In this document: positions 36,319 through 45,652 of the stretch, piece by piece
Layout of the letters: every line of letters starts with the position of its first letter
Position numbering within the stretch: the stretch's first letter is position 1
Source of the DNA: Opitutaceae bacterium
GTDB lineage: Bacteria > Verrucomicrobiota > Verrucomicrobiia > Opitutales > Opitutaceae
Assembly (NCBI GenBank): GCA_027482185.1
Contig: JAIXWF010000013.1
Coordinates: 1,736,001-1,800,000, forward strand
Length of the DNA stretch: 64,000 nt
Direction: 5' to 3'
The notes under the pieces: model-generated
Told to the model about the DNA's origin: nothing
The model's database searches: none
What the model saw: only the letters and a program-made list of their open reading frames with translations
Made by a program: the position numbers and the translations under genes

Positions 36319-36346
36319 AAGGGCAGGCTGAACCCCTGCCCTTTTT
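36319..36346 (+). terminator. Intrinsic terminator of the plus-strand ThuA gene
   Basis: Stem AAGGGCAGG / CCTGCCCTT with a 7-base loop, followed by further T, 24 bases after the stop codon. Confidence 0.88.
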
Positions 36347-36370
36347 CGCGCCCGCCCGCGGCGGCTCGAT

Positions 36371-36394
36371 CTTTCAACCTTCGACTTTCAACTT
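36371..36394. repeat. CTTTCAAC periodic repeat arm
   Basis: CTTTCAAC, CTTCGA, CTTTCAAC, TTCC in the gap before the 3' end of the second DUF1501 gene. Same family as the right arms at 3249 and 12867. Confidence 0.55.
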
Positions 36395-36416
36395 CCTGCT
36401 TCCGGCGCAGCCGGAC

Positions 36417-37856
36417 TCACGCCAGCACGGCCTTGACCACCTTGCCGTGCACGTCGGTCAGCCGGTATTGCCGGCCCTGGAACCGAAAGGTCAGCCGTTC
36501 ATGGTCGACGCCGAGACAATGCAGAATCGTCGCCTGCAGGTCGTGGATATGCACGGGGTTCTCGACCACGTTGAAACCGAAGTCGTCGGTCGCGCCGTGC
36601 ACGATGCCGCGTTTGATGCCGCCGCCGGCCATCCACAGCGAGAACGCGCGGCCGTGGTGGTCGCGCCCGTAGCGATCGCGGTGGGCGTCGCCCTGCGCGT
36701 AGGGCGTGCGCCCGAACTCGCCGCCCCAGATGACGAGCGTTTCGTCGAGCAGGCCGCGCTGCTTCAGGTCGCGGATCAGCGCCGCACTGGCCTGGTCGAC
36801 GTCGCGGGCGAGATTCGGCAGGTGCTCGTGCAGGCCGCCGTGGTGGTCCCAGTCGCGGTGATACAATTGCACGAAACGCACGCCGCGTTCGGCAAGGCGG
36901 CGCGCAAGAAGGCAATTCCGCGCGAACGAACCCGGCGCCGCCACGTCCGGCCCGTAGCTTTCAAGCACGTGAGCGGGTTCGCCCTTGAGGTCCATGAGTT
37001 CCGGCACGCTCGCCTGCATGCGGTACGCCATTTCGAACTGCGCAATCCGCGTCTCGATTTCCGGATCGCCGCTCTGCACGTGCTGCAGGCGGTTCAGGTC
37101 CGCGATGCCGTCGAGCATCGTCCGCCGCCGCTCGCGGGTCATGCCCGCGGGGTCGTTCAAATAAAGCACGGGGTCGCCGGCGCCGCGGAACTGCACGCCC
37201 TGGTGCGCGCTCGGCAAAAACCCGCTGCCCCACAGGCGCGCCAACAGGCCCTGGCCGGCGCGCTTGGCGTTGACGGAGACCAGCACCACGAAGGACGGCA
37301 GGTTCTCGTTGCTCCGGCCTAGACCGTAGTCGACCCATGCGCCCATGCTCGGCCGGCCCGGCAGTTGGCTGCCGCTCTGGAAAAACGTGATCGCCGGATC
37401 GTGGTTGATCGCCTCGGTGTGCACCGAGCGGATCACACAGAGCTCGTCCGCGGTCTCGCGCGTGAACGGCAGCAAATCGCTGATCCGCGTGCCGCAGGTG
37501 CCGCCCGGTTTGAAATCGAACTTGCTCGGTTGCAACGCGAGCCGCGCCTGCGAGGCCACCATGCCCGTGATGCGTTGGCCCTGCCGCACGGAATCCGGCA
37601 GGTCCTCGTTGAAACGGGTGCGCAGCAGCGGCTTTTCGTCGAGCAGGTCGAGGTGCGAAGGCCCGCCGGATTGGAAGAGGCAAATCACGCGCTTCGCTTT
37701 GGGCGCGAAATGCGGCAAGCCGGGCAACCCGGCGACCGGCGCCGCGAAGGCCTCGCCGCGCAAGAGGTGCGACAACGCGGCGGCGCCCAGGCCGAGGCCC
37801 GTGCGGGTCAGGAAATCGCGGCGGCCGGTGCGTTGCTCGTAACGGTGGCAGGACAT
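36417..37856 (-). CDS. DUF1501 protein, Tat-exported (second copy)
   Basis: A 479-residue protein starting MSCHRYEQRTGRRDFLTRTG, a twin-arginine signal. The same DUF1501 blocks as the other copy: FAPKAKRVICLFQSGGPSHL, HTEAINHDPAITFFQSG, FLPSAHQGVQFRGAGDP, RRLAERGVRFVQLYHRDW, LVIWGGEFGRTPYAQGD and YRLTDVHGKVVKAVL. It lies 17 bases downstream of its DUF1549/DUF1553 partner, so the two form a transcription unit. The role is unknown beyond the conserved pairing. Confidence 0.9.
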   Translation of the reverse strand: MSCHRYEQRTGRRDFLTRTGLGLGAAALSHLLRGEAFAAPVAGLPGLPHFAPKAKRVICLFQSGGPSHLDLLDEKPLLRTRFNEDLPDSVRQGQRITGMVASQARLALQPSKFDFKPGGTCGTRISDLLPFTRETADELCVIRSVHTEAINHDPAITFFQSGSQLPGRPSMGAWVDYGLGRSNENLPSFVVLVSVNAKRAGQGLLARLWGSGFLPSAHQGVQFRGAGDPVLYLNDPAGMTRERRRTMLDGIADLNRLQHVQSGDPEIETRIAQFEMAYRMQASVPELMDLKGEPAHVLESYGPDVAAPGSFARNCLLARRLAERGVRFVQLYHRDWDHHGGLHEHLPNLARDVDQASAALIRDLKQRGLLDETLVIWGGEFGRTPYAQGDAHRDRYGRDHHGRAFSLWMAGGGIKRGIVHGATDDFGFNVVENPVHIHDLQATILHCLGVDHERLTFRFQGRQYRLTDVHGKVVKAVLA

Positions 37857-37873
37857 GGTCGGAGGCGGCCGGA

Positions 37874-40800
37874 TCAGTTCTTGGTGATGGTTTCGTCGAG
37901 GCTCAGCAGCATACTCGCGACCGCGGCGGCGGCCGCCTGCTCGACCGCCGGCAACCCGGGCTCGGGCGCCGCGGCGCCGACCTGCAGAAGTTTCGCGGCG
38001 CCGTCCGGATCGGCCGCATAATCGCGGCGGAGCGCCTGCCAGGACCGGACGAGCACTGCCGTTTCTTCCGGCCGAGGCACGCGTCCGGTCGCAACGCGGA
38101 AGCCCCACGCCGCCCGCGCGGCGTCGTCCGGCCCGCCGGTTTGCAGCATCCGCACCCCGAGCCGCCGCGCCGCCTCGAAATAGCCGGGTTCGTTCCACAG
38201 CGCGAGGGCCTGCAGCGGCGTGTTGGTCCGCGCGCGGCGCACGGTGCAGAATTCGCGGTCGGGCGCGTCGAAGGTCGTCATCGCCGGGTGCGGCACCGTG
38301 CGTTTCCAGAACGTGTACAGGCTCCGGCGGTACCGGCCCGCGCCGGCGCTTTCTTCCCACTTCGTGCCCGGGTAGTTCGCCCCGACGACGATGCCCTCGT
38401 AGAGTTTCTCCGGCTGGTACGGGAACACGCTCGGCCCGCCGAGCTCCGGTACCAGCAGCCCGGATACCGCCAGCGCCTGGTCGCGGATAAGCTCCGCCGG
38501 GAGACGCACGCGCGGACCGCGCGCCAGCAGCCGGTTCTCCGGATCGCGCGCGAGCAGGGCCGGCGAAACCGCGCTGGTCTGGCGATACGCGGAGGACAGC
38601 ACGACCGCCCGGAGGAACCGCTTCGTGCTCCAACCGCCGGCGACGAACTCCGTCGCGAGGTGGTCGAGCAGGGCTGGGTCGCTCGGCCATTCGCTCTGCG
38701 AACCGAAATCCTCGAGCGTCTTGACCAGGCCCGTGCCGAAGAGCTGCGCCCAGAAACGGTTCACGACCACGCGCGCGGTCAAGGGATGGCCGGGCTGCGT
38801 CAGCCACTGCGCCAGCCCGAGCCGGTTCCGCGGCGCGCCGGCCGGCCACGGCGCCAGCAACGCCTCGGGCACGCCGGCGTCGACCGCCTCGCCCGGCGCA
38901 TCGTACTGGCCGCGGCGCAGCACATGCGCCGCGCGAGGTTGCGCCATTTCCGCCATCACCATCGTGGTCGGGAGGCTGCGGCGCAGCGCGAACCGCTCGC
39001 CGGCGAGACGCTCGCGGTGCGCCCATGCCGCCGCGGCCTCCGGCGCGGCCGCCACCAAGGCGTCCTGCCACCACGCGGTTGCCCGCGCCCCGGGGTTCCC
39101 CGTCGCCCGGGCCTGACGGGCCGCGGGCCAGGCCGCCGCGGCGTAGAGGGCGCGGATCTCGTCCGCGGCCAAGGCGCGCGCGAACCCCTGCAACTCGTCG
39201 AAACTGCCGCGCCAACGGCGGCCGGACGGAGCGTTGTCGGCCCCGACCAGGAAATCGCGCCGCGGCGGCTCCCCCGGCAGCCCGTCGTGGATCGTCCGCG
39301 TCGCGACCTCGCGGCCGTCGACGAACATCCGGACCGCGGCGGCGGATTTCCCGCCGGCGTAGCTGACCGCGACATGGCGCCAATCGCCCGGGACAATCCC
39401 GGCCCCTTCGGAGCGCACGACGACGGCATAGACGGGAAACCGCTCGCTGAGCCGCAACTCCAGCTCGCCGTCGATCAACCGCAATTCGCGCCCCTTGCCG
39501 TACTGCGAATCCGCGGGCGAGCCCACGTGATTAAGTGCGGAGAGCAGCGGAACGTCGGCGGGGTTTTCCGGATCGGGCCGGAGCCAGAACGCCACGGTGA
39601 CGCCGGCCTTCCCGGCAAAGTCCAGCGTCGAGCCCTCGATGCGCGTCGTGCCACCATCGGCCGTCGGTCGCCACATTCCGCCGGCCACCCCGGGACCGGC
39701 GGACTCGGATTCCAAGAGCGCGCAGCCGCCCAAGCCGTCGGCTTTGCTCCGCGCCGCGGCGATCGCCGCCGAAATCGCGGCCTCCGCCGGCGACTGCGGC
39801 GCGCGCTCCGCCGCGGCAGCCGCGGCCCGCTCGGCTTCGGCGAGTCTGCTTTCCAAGTCGCGCAAAGCCCGCTGCTGCGCCTGCGTCGGCGACGGCAGCA
39901 TCGGGACGGCGTTGGCCACCCGGCCGTCCTCGCCGAACTCCGGCACGTTGTTGAAGAACGCGGCGAGCCGGTAGTAGTCCTTTTGCGAGATCGGATCGAA
40001 TTTGTGATCGTGGCAACGGGCGCACTCCATCGTGAGGCCGAGCCAGGCGGTGCTGAGCGTGCGGACGCGGTCGGCGACGTACTCCACGCGGTATTCTTCG
40101 TCGATGATTCCGCCCTCGCTGTTGATCACATGGTTGCGGCCGAAACCGGTGGCGATGCGCTGTTCGAGGGTCGGCTTGGGGAGCAGGTCGCCGGCCAGCT
40201 GCTCGGTGATGAAACGATCGTAGGGCAGATCGGCGTTGAACGCATCGATCACCCAGTCGCGCCAACGCCACATCGTACGGGTGGAGTCGTTGTTGAAGCC
40301 GTGCGTGTCCGCGTAACGCGCGGCGTCGAGCCACTCGATGGCCTGCCGTTCGCCGAAATGGGGCGAGGCGAGCAACCGGTCCGCCGCCGCCGCATAAGCC
40401 GCTTCGCCCCGCGCGCGCACGTCGGCGACAAACGCGTCGATTTCCGCCGGGTTCGGCGGCAATCCCGTGAGGTCGAACGCGGCGCGCCGGAGCCAAGCCG
40501 CCGGCGGCGTCTCGGGCGACGGGCCCAGCCCCTCGGCTTCCAGCCGGGCGAGGACGAAGCGATCGAGACTTTGCCGGCTCCACGACTGCAGCCGCACGGC
40601 CGGCGGCGGCTCCGCCTGCGGCGGCACGAAGGCCCAGTGGCGGGCGTACGGCGCGCCGGCTGCGATCCAGGCGCGGAGTTTCTCCCGCTGCGGCGGCGTC
40701 ACGGTCTTGTGCGCCTCGGGCGGGGGCATGACCTCGGTCGGATCGGCCGAGAGCATGCGCCGCAGCAGTTCGCTCTCCTCGGGCCGGCCCGGCACCACGG

Positions 40801-41014
40801 CGGCGATGCCGTCGCGCGCGGCGACGGCCCCCTCGCGTTCGTCGAGCCGCAGCTTGCCCTCGCGCCGGGCCGCGTCCTGGCCGTGGCAGGCGAAACAGTT
40901 CTCCGAAAGGATCGGCCGGATTTCGCGGTTGAAATCGGGCACGGCGCCGGCCGCCGCGGCGGCGCCGGCGAGCAGGCCGGCGGCAAAGCGGAGGCGGGAG
41001 CGGGGCGGCACCAT
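37874..41014 (-). CDS. PSCyt1-DUF1549-LamG-DUF1553 protein
   Basis: A 1046-residue exported protein from ATG 41014, chosen because it gives a compact signal peptide; an in-frame ATG at 41032 would add six residues. Haem motif C40-F-A-C43-H44 in FNREIRPILSENCFACHG. DUF1549 has FDLTGLPPNPAEI, DAARYADTHGFNND and a second CxxCH (ECARCHDHKFDPI). A coiled alanine-rich linker leads into a LamG/concanavalin-like domain (VTVAFWLRPDPENP, GDWRHVAVSYAGGKS, MFVDGREVATRTI, SFDELQGFARAL). DUF1553 follows with NRFWAQLFGTGLV and ARTNTPLQALALWNEP. The extra lectin-like insert makes it ~200 residues longer than the other copy and hints at polysaccharide contact. Confidence 0.88.
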   Translation of the reverse strand: MVPPRSRLRFAAGLLAGAAAAAGAVPDFNREIRPILSENCFACHGQDAARREGKLRLDEREGAVAARDGIAAVVPGRPEESELLRRMLSADPTEVMPPPEAHKTVTPPQREKLRAWIAAGAPYARHWAFVPPQAEPPPAVRLQSWSRQSLDRFVLARLEAEGLGPSPETPPAAWLRRAAFDLTGLPPNPAEIDAFVADVRARGEAAYAAAADRLLASPHFGERQAIEWLDAARYADTHGFNNDSTRTMWRWRDWVIDAFNADLPYDRFITEQLAGDLLPKPTLEQRIATGFGRNHVINSEGGIIDEEYRVEYVADRVRTLSTAWLGLTMECARCHDHKFDPISQKDYYRLAAFFNNVPEFGEDGRVANAVPMLPSPTQAQQRALRDLESRLAEAERAAAAAAERAPQSPAEAAISAAIAAARSKADGLGGCALLESESAGPGVAGGMWRPTADGGTTRIEGSTLDFAGKAGVTVAFWLRPDPENPADVPLLSALNHVGSPADSQYGKGRELRLIDGELELRLSERFPVYAVVVRSEGAGIVPGDWRHVAVSYAGGKSAAAVRMFVDGREVATRTIHDGLPGEPPRRDFLVGADNAPSGRRWRGSFDELQGFARALAADEIRALYAAAAWPAARQARATGNPGARATAWWQDALVAAAPEAAAAWAHRERLAGERFALRRSLPTTMVMAEMAQPRAAHVLRRGQYDAPGEAVDAGVPEALLAPWPAGAPRNRLGLAQWLTQPGHPLTARVVVNRFWAQLFGTGLVKTLEDFGSQSEWPSDPALLDHLATEFVAGGWSTKRFLRAVVLSSAYRQTSAVSPALLARDPENRLLARGPRVRLPAELIRDQALAVSGLLVPELGGPSVFPYQPEKLYEGIVVGANYPGTKWEESAGAGRYRRSLYTFWKRTVPHPAMTTFDAPDREFCTVRRARTNTPLQALALWNEPGYFEAARRLGVRMLQTGGPDDAARAAWGFRVATGRVPRPEETAVLVRSWQALRRDYAADPDGAAKLLQVGAAAPEPGLPAVEQAAAAAVASMLLSLDETITKN

Positions 41015-41083
41015 GGCCGTATCGTCGCACATCGGGCGGCGACTGGCTTTGACGGAGCGCGCGTGTGTTGGTATTAAACACGC
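41015..41083. promoter_or_regulatory. Divergent promoter with inverted repeat at the AraC gene start
   Basis: 69 bases between the DUF1549 gene and the PAS-AraC gene. GCGTGT at 41061-41066 and ACACGC at 41078-41083 form an inverted repeat that ends directly at the AraC start codon. It could be an operator for the AraC-type regulator or an RNA hairpin over the translation start. No Shine-Dalgarno sequence is visible. Confidence 0.45.
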
Positions 41084-41848
41084 ATGACTGCCGCTCCCGA
41101 TTTCGCCGCCCTCTGCCGGCGCTTGGCCGATCCGGCGGCGTTCGCCGCCCTGTTCGAGGTCTTGCCCGAAGTCTACCTGTTCGTGAAGGACGACCGGCAC
41201 CGCTACCTGAAAGCGAACCGGGCCGAGCTCGCGCTCCACGGCTGCGGCCACGAGCGGGAAATGGTCGGCAAGACGGACTTCGATTTCCATCCGCCCGCGC
41301 TGGCGGCGCAGTACGTCGAAGAGGACCGGCGGGTGCTCGCGTCCGGCCGACCGCTGATCGACCAAGTCTGGCTGGTCCGCGGCGCGGACGGGTTGCCGCG
41401 TTGGTATCTTTCGAGCAAATTTCCCCTGCGCGGGGCGCGCGGCGCGGTGATCGGCTTGGCCGGCGTGATGCGGCCCTACGCGGGCACCGGGCCGGCCGTG
41501 GGCGACTATGCCCGGCTCACGCGGGCCTGCGCCTATGTCCTGGCGCACTACCCGCAGCGCATCGCCCTGGCCGACCTCGCGCGGCAGGCGCACCTTTCCG
41601 CCAGCCAGCTTCAGCGGGAATTCCGGCGCCTCTTCGGCATGACGCCGGGCGAGTACATCCTGAAAATCCGGCTGCACATGGCCCGGCGGGAACTGGAGCA
41701 GACCGCGCACCCGGTCGGACGCATCGCGCTCGACTGCGGCTTTTACGACCAAAGCCACTTCACGCGCATGTTTCGCGCCGACACGGGCCTCCGGCCGCTC
41801 GACTACCGGCGCCAATTCCGGCGCCCGGTGGCGGCGGTCCGGGCCTGA
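41084..41848 (+). CDS. PAS domain AraC-family transcriptional regulator
   Basis: A 254-residue cytoplasmic regulator. An N-terminal PAS sensor (residues ~20-125) includes PEVYLFVKDDRHRYLKANRA, MVGKTDFDFHPP and GLAGVMRPYA. The C-terminal AraC/XylS double helix-turn-helix (~140-245) includes IALADLARQAHLSASQLQREF, GMTPGEYILKIRLHMAR and the signature IALDCGFYDQSHFTRMFR. It is divergent from the second DUF1549/DUF1501 pair, the likely target, and next to the signalling island. The ligand is unknown. Confidence 0.9.
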   Translation: MTAAPDFAALCRRLADPAAFAALFEVLPEVYLFVKDDRHRYLKANRAELALHGCGHEREMVGKTDFDFHPPALAAQYVEEDRRVLASGRPLIDQVWLVRGADGLPRWYLSSKFPLRGARGAVIGLAGVMRPYAGTGPAVGDYARLTRACAYVLAHYPQRIALADLARQAHLSASQLQREFRRLFGMTPGEYILKIRLHMARRELEQTAHPVGRIALDCGFYDQSHFTRMFRADTGLRPLDYRRQFRRPVAAVRA

Positions 41849-41864
41849 GGCTTCCCCGCCGGGA

Positions 41865-42263
41865 TCAGGCCAGGTGCAGGCGGACGAGCCGGAGGAGATC
41901 GCCGAGCAGAAATGGCTTCGGCAACGTGCCGTGGGCGCCGAGCAACCGGGCGACGCCGAAACGCGCCGGCCAATCGATGACGTCGCCCGAAATCGCGATC
42001 ACCTTCGTGGCAGGGCGTTCGCGCTGCAGCTTCCGGATCACTTCCACGCCGTCCATTTCCGGCATGAAGATGTCGGTGATCACGAGATCGGCACGGTGGC
42101 ATTCCAGCCAGCGCCACGCACTGCGGCCGTCGGCGCAGCCGTGGACCTCGTAGCCGCAGCGGCCGAGGAAGTCCTCGAGCGTCCGGCGCGTGAGCTCGTC
42201 GTCCTCGACGACGAGCACCCGGGACGCTCCGACCGGGGCGGGCGGAAGGGCGACGTCAGGCAA
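41865..42263 (-). CDS. Stand-alone response regulator receiver
   Basis: A 132-residue single receiver domain. Acidic pocket E20-D21-D22 ([10 protein letters not shown]), phosphoacceptor Asp64 ([13 protein letters not shown]), and switch residues AISG and the conserved lysine in TLPKPF. There is no output domain, so it acts as a CheY-like or phosphorelay protein. It overlaps the end of the chemoreceptor gene by eight bases, which ties it to that transducer and suggests coupled translation. Confidence 0.9.
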   Translation of the reverse strand: MPDVALPPAPVGASRVLVVEDDELTRRTLEDFLGRCGYEVHGCADGRSAWRWLECHRADLVITDIFMPEMDGVEVIRKLQRERPATKVIAISGDVIDWPARFGVARLLGAHGTLPKPFLLGDLLRLVRLHLA

Positions 42264-43827
42264 AGTTCACCTCGGCTGCGGGCGCCGCGCCGCGGCGCGC
42301 GGCCTGCGCCGGAGGGCGCCGGACCGGCGGGGCCGGACGGACGGGAGTCCCGGACACCGGCGGCGTCGCCGCCGGCGCGGTGCTGCCGACCAGAAGACGC
42401 AGGGCGGCGACCGCTTCCCGCAGCGCCTGGGCCTGGCCGTTGAGCTCTTCCGCGGCGGCGGCGGTCTCCTCGGCGTTGGCGGCGTTGGACTGCGTGACTT
42501 GGTCCATCTGCGAAACCGCGCCGTTGATCTGGGCGATGCCGTCGCTCTGCTCGGCGCTGCTCGAGGCGATCTCGCTGACGAGCGCGTCCAGTTGGCGGAC
42601 CTGCTGTTGGATCGCGGCGAAGCTGGCCTGGGCCTCGCCGGAAATGGTCACGCCCTGGCGGCTCTTGTTCACCGAATCCTCGATTTTGAGGGCGGTCTCC
42701 TTTGCGGCCTGTGCGCTGCGCTGGGCGAGGTTGCGCACTTCCTCGGCGACAACCGCGAAACCGAGTCCCGCTTCGCCGGCGCGGGCGGCCTCGACCGCCG
42801 CGTTGAGCGCAAGGATGTTGGTCTGGAACGCGATCTCGTCGATCGTCTTGAGGATCTTCGTGATCTCGACGCTGGCGCCGTGGATCGCGTCCATCGCGGC
42901 CTGCATCGCCTGCATCTGGGCCGCCCCGCGGTCGGCGGTCTCGCGCGCCGTGGCGGCCGTCGCCTTGGCGGACTGGGCGCTTTCGGAATTCCGCTGCGTC
43001 ATGCTGGCCATCTCGGTCAGCGACGCGCCGGTTTCCTCCAGACTGGCCGCCTGCTGGCTGGAGCCGTCGGCGAGCGATTGGCTGCCGGACGTAAGGGTGG
43101 CGGCGCCCTGCTGCACCTGTTCCGAACCGGCGGCGAGCACGTCGAGTTGCACGGCGAATGTGCGGGACGTGCGCCACGAAATGAACTGCACGAATCCCGC
43201 GGCGCAAAGGATCACGCCCACGGCGGTCGCGCCGCAGAGCAGCGAGATGCGCAGATTGCGTTCCACCGCGGCCGAAACGGCGGCGCCCGCCTCGCCGGAG
43301 AGGCGGAAGTGGTGGTCGCCGACCGCCGCGAGGGCGGCCTCGAGGGCGACCTTCCGCTTGGCAACATCGACATCGAGAATGGACATCGCCTTCTCGAATT
43401 CGCTGGCCTTGAGGGCCGCCTGCAGGCGTGCGACCGCCTCGTTGTAGCCGCCGAGGGCCGCGCGGAATCCCTCGCTGAGGGCGCGCGCCTCCGGCCCCGG
43501 CACGAGCCGGTCCAGCGTAGCGAGTTCAGCCGCGATCTTTTGGACGAACTCGCCGGCCGTTTTCGCTTTCACGGCCATCGCGGCCTCGTCCTTGGCGAGG
43601 ACGAACTCGGTGTTGGCGGCATGGTAGCCGAGCGTGGCGGCCTCGAGGCGCGTCAGCGCCTGCAGGGCGGGCAGGTTGTCCTGCACGAGCCGGGAGGTCC
43701 GTTCTTTGCCGACGCGGGACAACGCGTAGTTGGCGAAGCCGACGGCGCACGTGATGGCGGCGACGACGGCGAAGAACGTCGTGATGATCGCGAACGTGCG
43801 GCGCAGGCTGAGGCGGGAAGATTGCAT
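42256..43827 (-). CDS. Methyl-accepting chemotaxis protein without an evident HAMP domain
   Basis: A 523-residue inner-membrane chemoreceptor. TM1 residues ~11-35; periplasmic four-helix-like domain ~36-170 ([20 protein letters not shown]); TM2 ~185-210 ([20 protein letters not shown]). Only ~20 residues separate TM2 from the methylation helix, too short for a normal HAMP. The signalling hairpin tip is the conserved [18 protein letters not shown] through [15 protein letters not shown]. The C-terminus is a proline/alanine-rich tail without a NWETF-type CheR pentapeptide. No cheA/cheW is in the window. Co-directional with the porin and the periplasmic binding protein upstream. Confidence 0.9.
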   Translation of the reverse strand: MQSSRLSLRRTFAIITTFFAVVAAITCAVGFANYALSRVGKERTSRLVQDNLPALQALTRLEAATLGYHAANTEFVLAKDEAAMAVKAKTAGEFVQKIAAELATLDRLVPGPEARALSEGFRAALGGYNEAVARLQAALKASEFEKAMSILDVDVAKRKVALEAALAAVGDHHFRLSGEAGAAVSAAVERNLRISLLCGATAVGVILCAAGFVQFISWRTSRTFAVQLDVLAAGSEQVQQGAATLTSGSQSLADGSSQQAASLEETGASLTEMASMTQRNSESAQSAKATAATARETADRGAAQMQAMQAAMDAIHGASVEITKILKTIDEIAFQTNILALNAAVEAARAGEAGLGFAVVAEEVRNLAQRSAQAAKETALKIEDSVNKSRQGVTISGEAQASFAAIQQQVRQLDALVSEIASSSAEQSDGIAQINGAVSQMDQVTQSNAANAEETAAAAEELNGQAQALREAVAALRLLVGSTAPAATPPVSGTPVRPAPPVRRPPAQAARRGAAPAAEVNFA

Positions 43828-43885
43828 GGCGGGAAATTGAACCGCCCGCGCGGGGCGCGGGCGGGTTGCGTGGTCGGGTGTGGGC

Positions 43886-44296
43886 TTACGGGAGAGGCAG
43901 GGTCGCGACGGAGGCATCCGCGGCGGCGGCGTCCAGGAAGCCGACGGCCCCCGGGGTTTCCGCGACGAACTTCCGCAGGTCGTCCTCCTTCTCGAAGGTT
44001 TTCGGCGCGCTGCCGCCGCCGGTCATGGCGAGGCGGCGCCAGTGGTTGTTGAAGGTGCTCGCGTTCATCTCGACGGTCTTCTGCAGGAACTCGTCGGCCA
44101 CGGGGCCGCCCTTGAGGACGGCGAGGACGACGCGGCCGGCGCCGTCCCAGGCGACTTTCTTGCCGAGGAAAACGGCCTTCAGGGTCGCGGCGTCGAGTTT
44201 CTCGGACGCGACGGTCTTGTGCCCGATGAGGACGGGGGCGGCGGAGGCGCCGGTCGCGGCGAGCGCGAAGGCGACGACGGTGAGCAAAGTTTTCAT
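43886..44296 (-). CDS. Small periplasmic phosphate-binding-like protein
   Basis: A 136-residue protein with signal peptide (residues ~1-19, ending GASAA). The mature part resembles a minimal PstS/PBP-like domain: [56 protein letters not shown], and a C-terminal [12 protein letters not shown]. This is about half the length of true phosphate-binding proteins and no ABC transporter gene is nearby. A sensory role with the adjacent porin and chemoreceptor is therefore more likely than transport (inference). It lies 35 bases after the porin gene and 58 bases before the chemoreceptor gene. Confidence 0.72.
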   Translation of the reverse strand: MKTLLTVVAFALAATGASAAPVLIGHKTVASEKLDAATLKAVFLGKKVAWDGAGRVVLAVLKGGPVADEFLQKTVEMNASTFNNHWRRLAMTGGGSAPKTFEKEDDLRKFVAETPGAVGFLDAAAADASVATLPLP

Positions 44297-44331
44297 GTGC
44301 GTGGTGCGCGGAGGCGGGACAGGGCGCGGGC

Positions 44332-45549
44332 TCAGAAGCTGAGGGTCGTCTTGGCCGCGATGACGTGGTTGGTGTCGCGGATGGCGCCCGCGGGATTCGG
44401 GATGCGCGGCGTATTGAAAGTCTGGTAACGGCCCTCGATCCGGTGGCCCTCGAGCTTGAAGAGGACGTGTTCGTTCAGGTCGAAGCGCAGACTGATGGCG
44501 GTGTCGTGCTGGTAGGTGCGCGGATTGTCGCCCGGGAGCGTCGTGCTGCGGTCCTTGAGGTTGCCGTAGTAGGCGCCGACCTCGAAGCGGTCGGACAGGC
44601 GGCGGGCGGCGGAGACATACCAACCGTCCCAGCCGGAGTCGTCCTTGACGAGGGGCAGGGCCGGCGGCGCGCTGTAGGTCAGAGTGTCGGAGTACGCGCG
44701 CTGCCACTCGGCCGCGAACTGCCAGGAGCCGCGGGTGTATTCCGCCGAGACGGTGCGCCATTCGAACTTGTCCATGTTCGAGGGCAGCCGGAGCACCGGC
44801 GCCGCGGCGAACGGGCCGTCGGTCGAGAGATTGCGGAAGACCGAGTACGCGCCGGCGGCCTTGAGCCCGGCGACCGGCGTGTTCCAGACCAGCTGGGCGC
44901 CGGTGACGGAATCCATGCCGAGCTTGGCGGGACCGGCCGCGGTGTAGAGGCCGGAGTTGGTGTAGAACTCCGCGACGCCTTTGCGGGGCGAGATCGGAAT
45001 GTCGCCGCGGAAGGCCTTGTAGTCCACGGAACCGGCCGCGCCGGCCGCCAGCGTGCCGTAGACCATCGCGCCGTCGAAGGACGCGCTGAAGTCGCGGAGC
45101 ACCGGGCTGTAGACGGCGCCGGGGAGGAAGACGAAGGGCCGGACGACATCGAGGTCGAGCGCCTCGCTGTACACGCCTTTCGGATACTTCACGCGGCCCG
45201 CGCGGAAGCCGAGCGCCGGCGCGACGTTGTAGTCGACCACCGCCCAGTCGAGGATCACCTTGTCGTCGCCGAGGTTGCCGAAAGTCTGGGCGAAAACCTG
45301 GCCGCCGACGCGCACCCGGCTGCCGAGGGTGGTCGAGACATTGACGGCCATCTCGCGGAAGTCCCAGGTGCCGCCCTTGCTGGCGGTCGGGAAATTGTTG
45401 TCGGAGCTGTAGAGGTAGCCCTGGCTGAAGAAGCCGCCGAGCTGGATATTGTCGCGGGCGCCGACGGTGACGACGGCGCGGGCGGCGGGCAGGCCGTGGC
45501 CGGCGAGGAACGCGACGAGCGCGAGGGAAAGGAAGCGGATGCGTTTCAT
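44332..45549 (-). CDS. Outer-membrane porin-like beta-barrel protein
   Basis: A 405-residue protein with signal peptide (residues ~1-25, ending PAARA). The sequence alternates polar and aromatic residues as in barrel strands (IQLGGFFSQGYLYSS, YNVAPALGFRAGRVKYP, WYVSAARRLSDRFEVGAYYG) and ends in Phe (AKTTLSF), the usual outer-membrane assembly signal. The 'FRAGRVKYP' segment is typical of phosphate-selective (O/P-like) porin relatives. It is the first gene of the porin, small binding protein, chemoreceptor, receiver operon. The 204-base upstream region is highly structured. Confidence 0.8.
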   Translation of the reverse strand: MKRIRFLSLALVAFLAGHGLPAARAVVTVGARDNIQLGGFFSQGYLYSSDNNFPTASKGGTWDFREMAVNVSTTLGSRVRVGGQVFAQTFGNLGDDKVILDWAVVDYNVAPALGFRAGRVKYPKGVYSEALDLDVVRPFVFLPGAVYSPVLRDFSASFDGAMVYGTLAAGAAGSVDYKAFRGDIPISPRKGVAEFYTNSGLYTAAGPAKLGMDSVTGAQLVWNTPVAGLKAAGAYSVFRNLSTDGPFAAAPVLRLPSNMDKFEWRTVSAEYTRGSWQFAAEWQRAYSDTLTYSAPPALPLVKDDSGWDGWYVSAARRLSDRFEVGAYYGNLKDRSTTLPGDNPRTYQHDTAISLRFDLNEHVLFKLEGHRIEGRYQTFNTPRIPNPAGAIRDTNHVIAAKTTLSF

Positions 45550-45604
45550 GGGAGAAGAAGGAATTTGGTCGATCGGGTGCAGGCTCGCGGCCGGCTCCGG
45601 GCAA

Positions 45605-45652
45605 AAAGAAAGGCGCGTCGCAAATCCGGGAAACGGAGTTGCGACGCGCCTT
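45605..45652 (-). terminator. Strong intrinsic terminator between the two signalling operons
   Basis: On the minus strand, a perfect 14-bp stem (plus-strand positions 45610-45623 and 45639-45652) with a 15-base loop is followed by TTTCTTTTT. It ends the seven-gene operon upstream, or acts as a leader terminator for the porin, whose start is only ~56 bases further on. Confidence 0.9.

Noticed and set aside
43886-44296. True PstS phosphate transporter component
   Set aside because: At 136 residues it is about half the normal length, and no pstCAB/phoU genes are nearby; the porin and chemoreceptor context suggests sensing instead.
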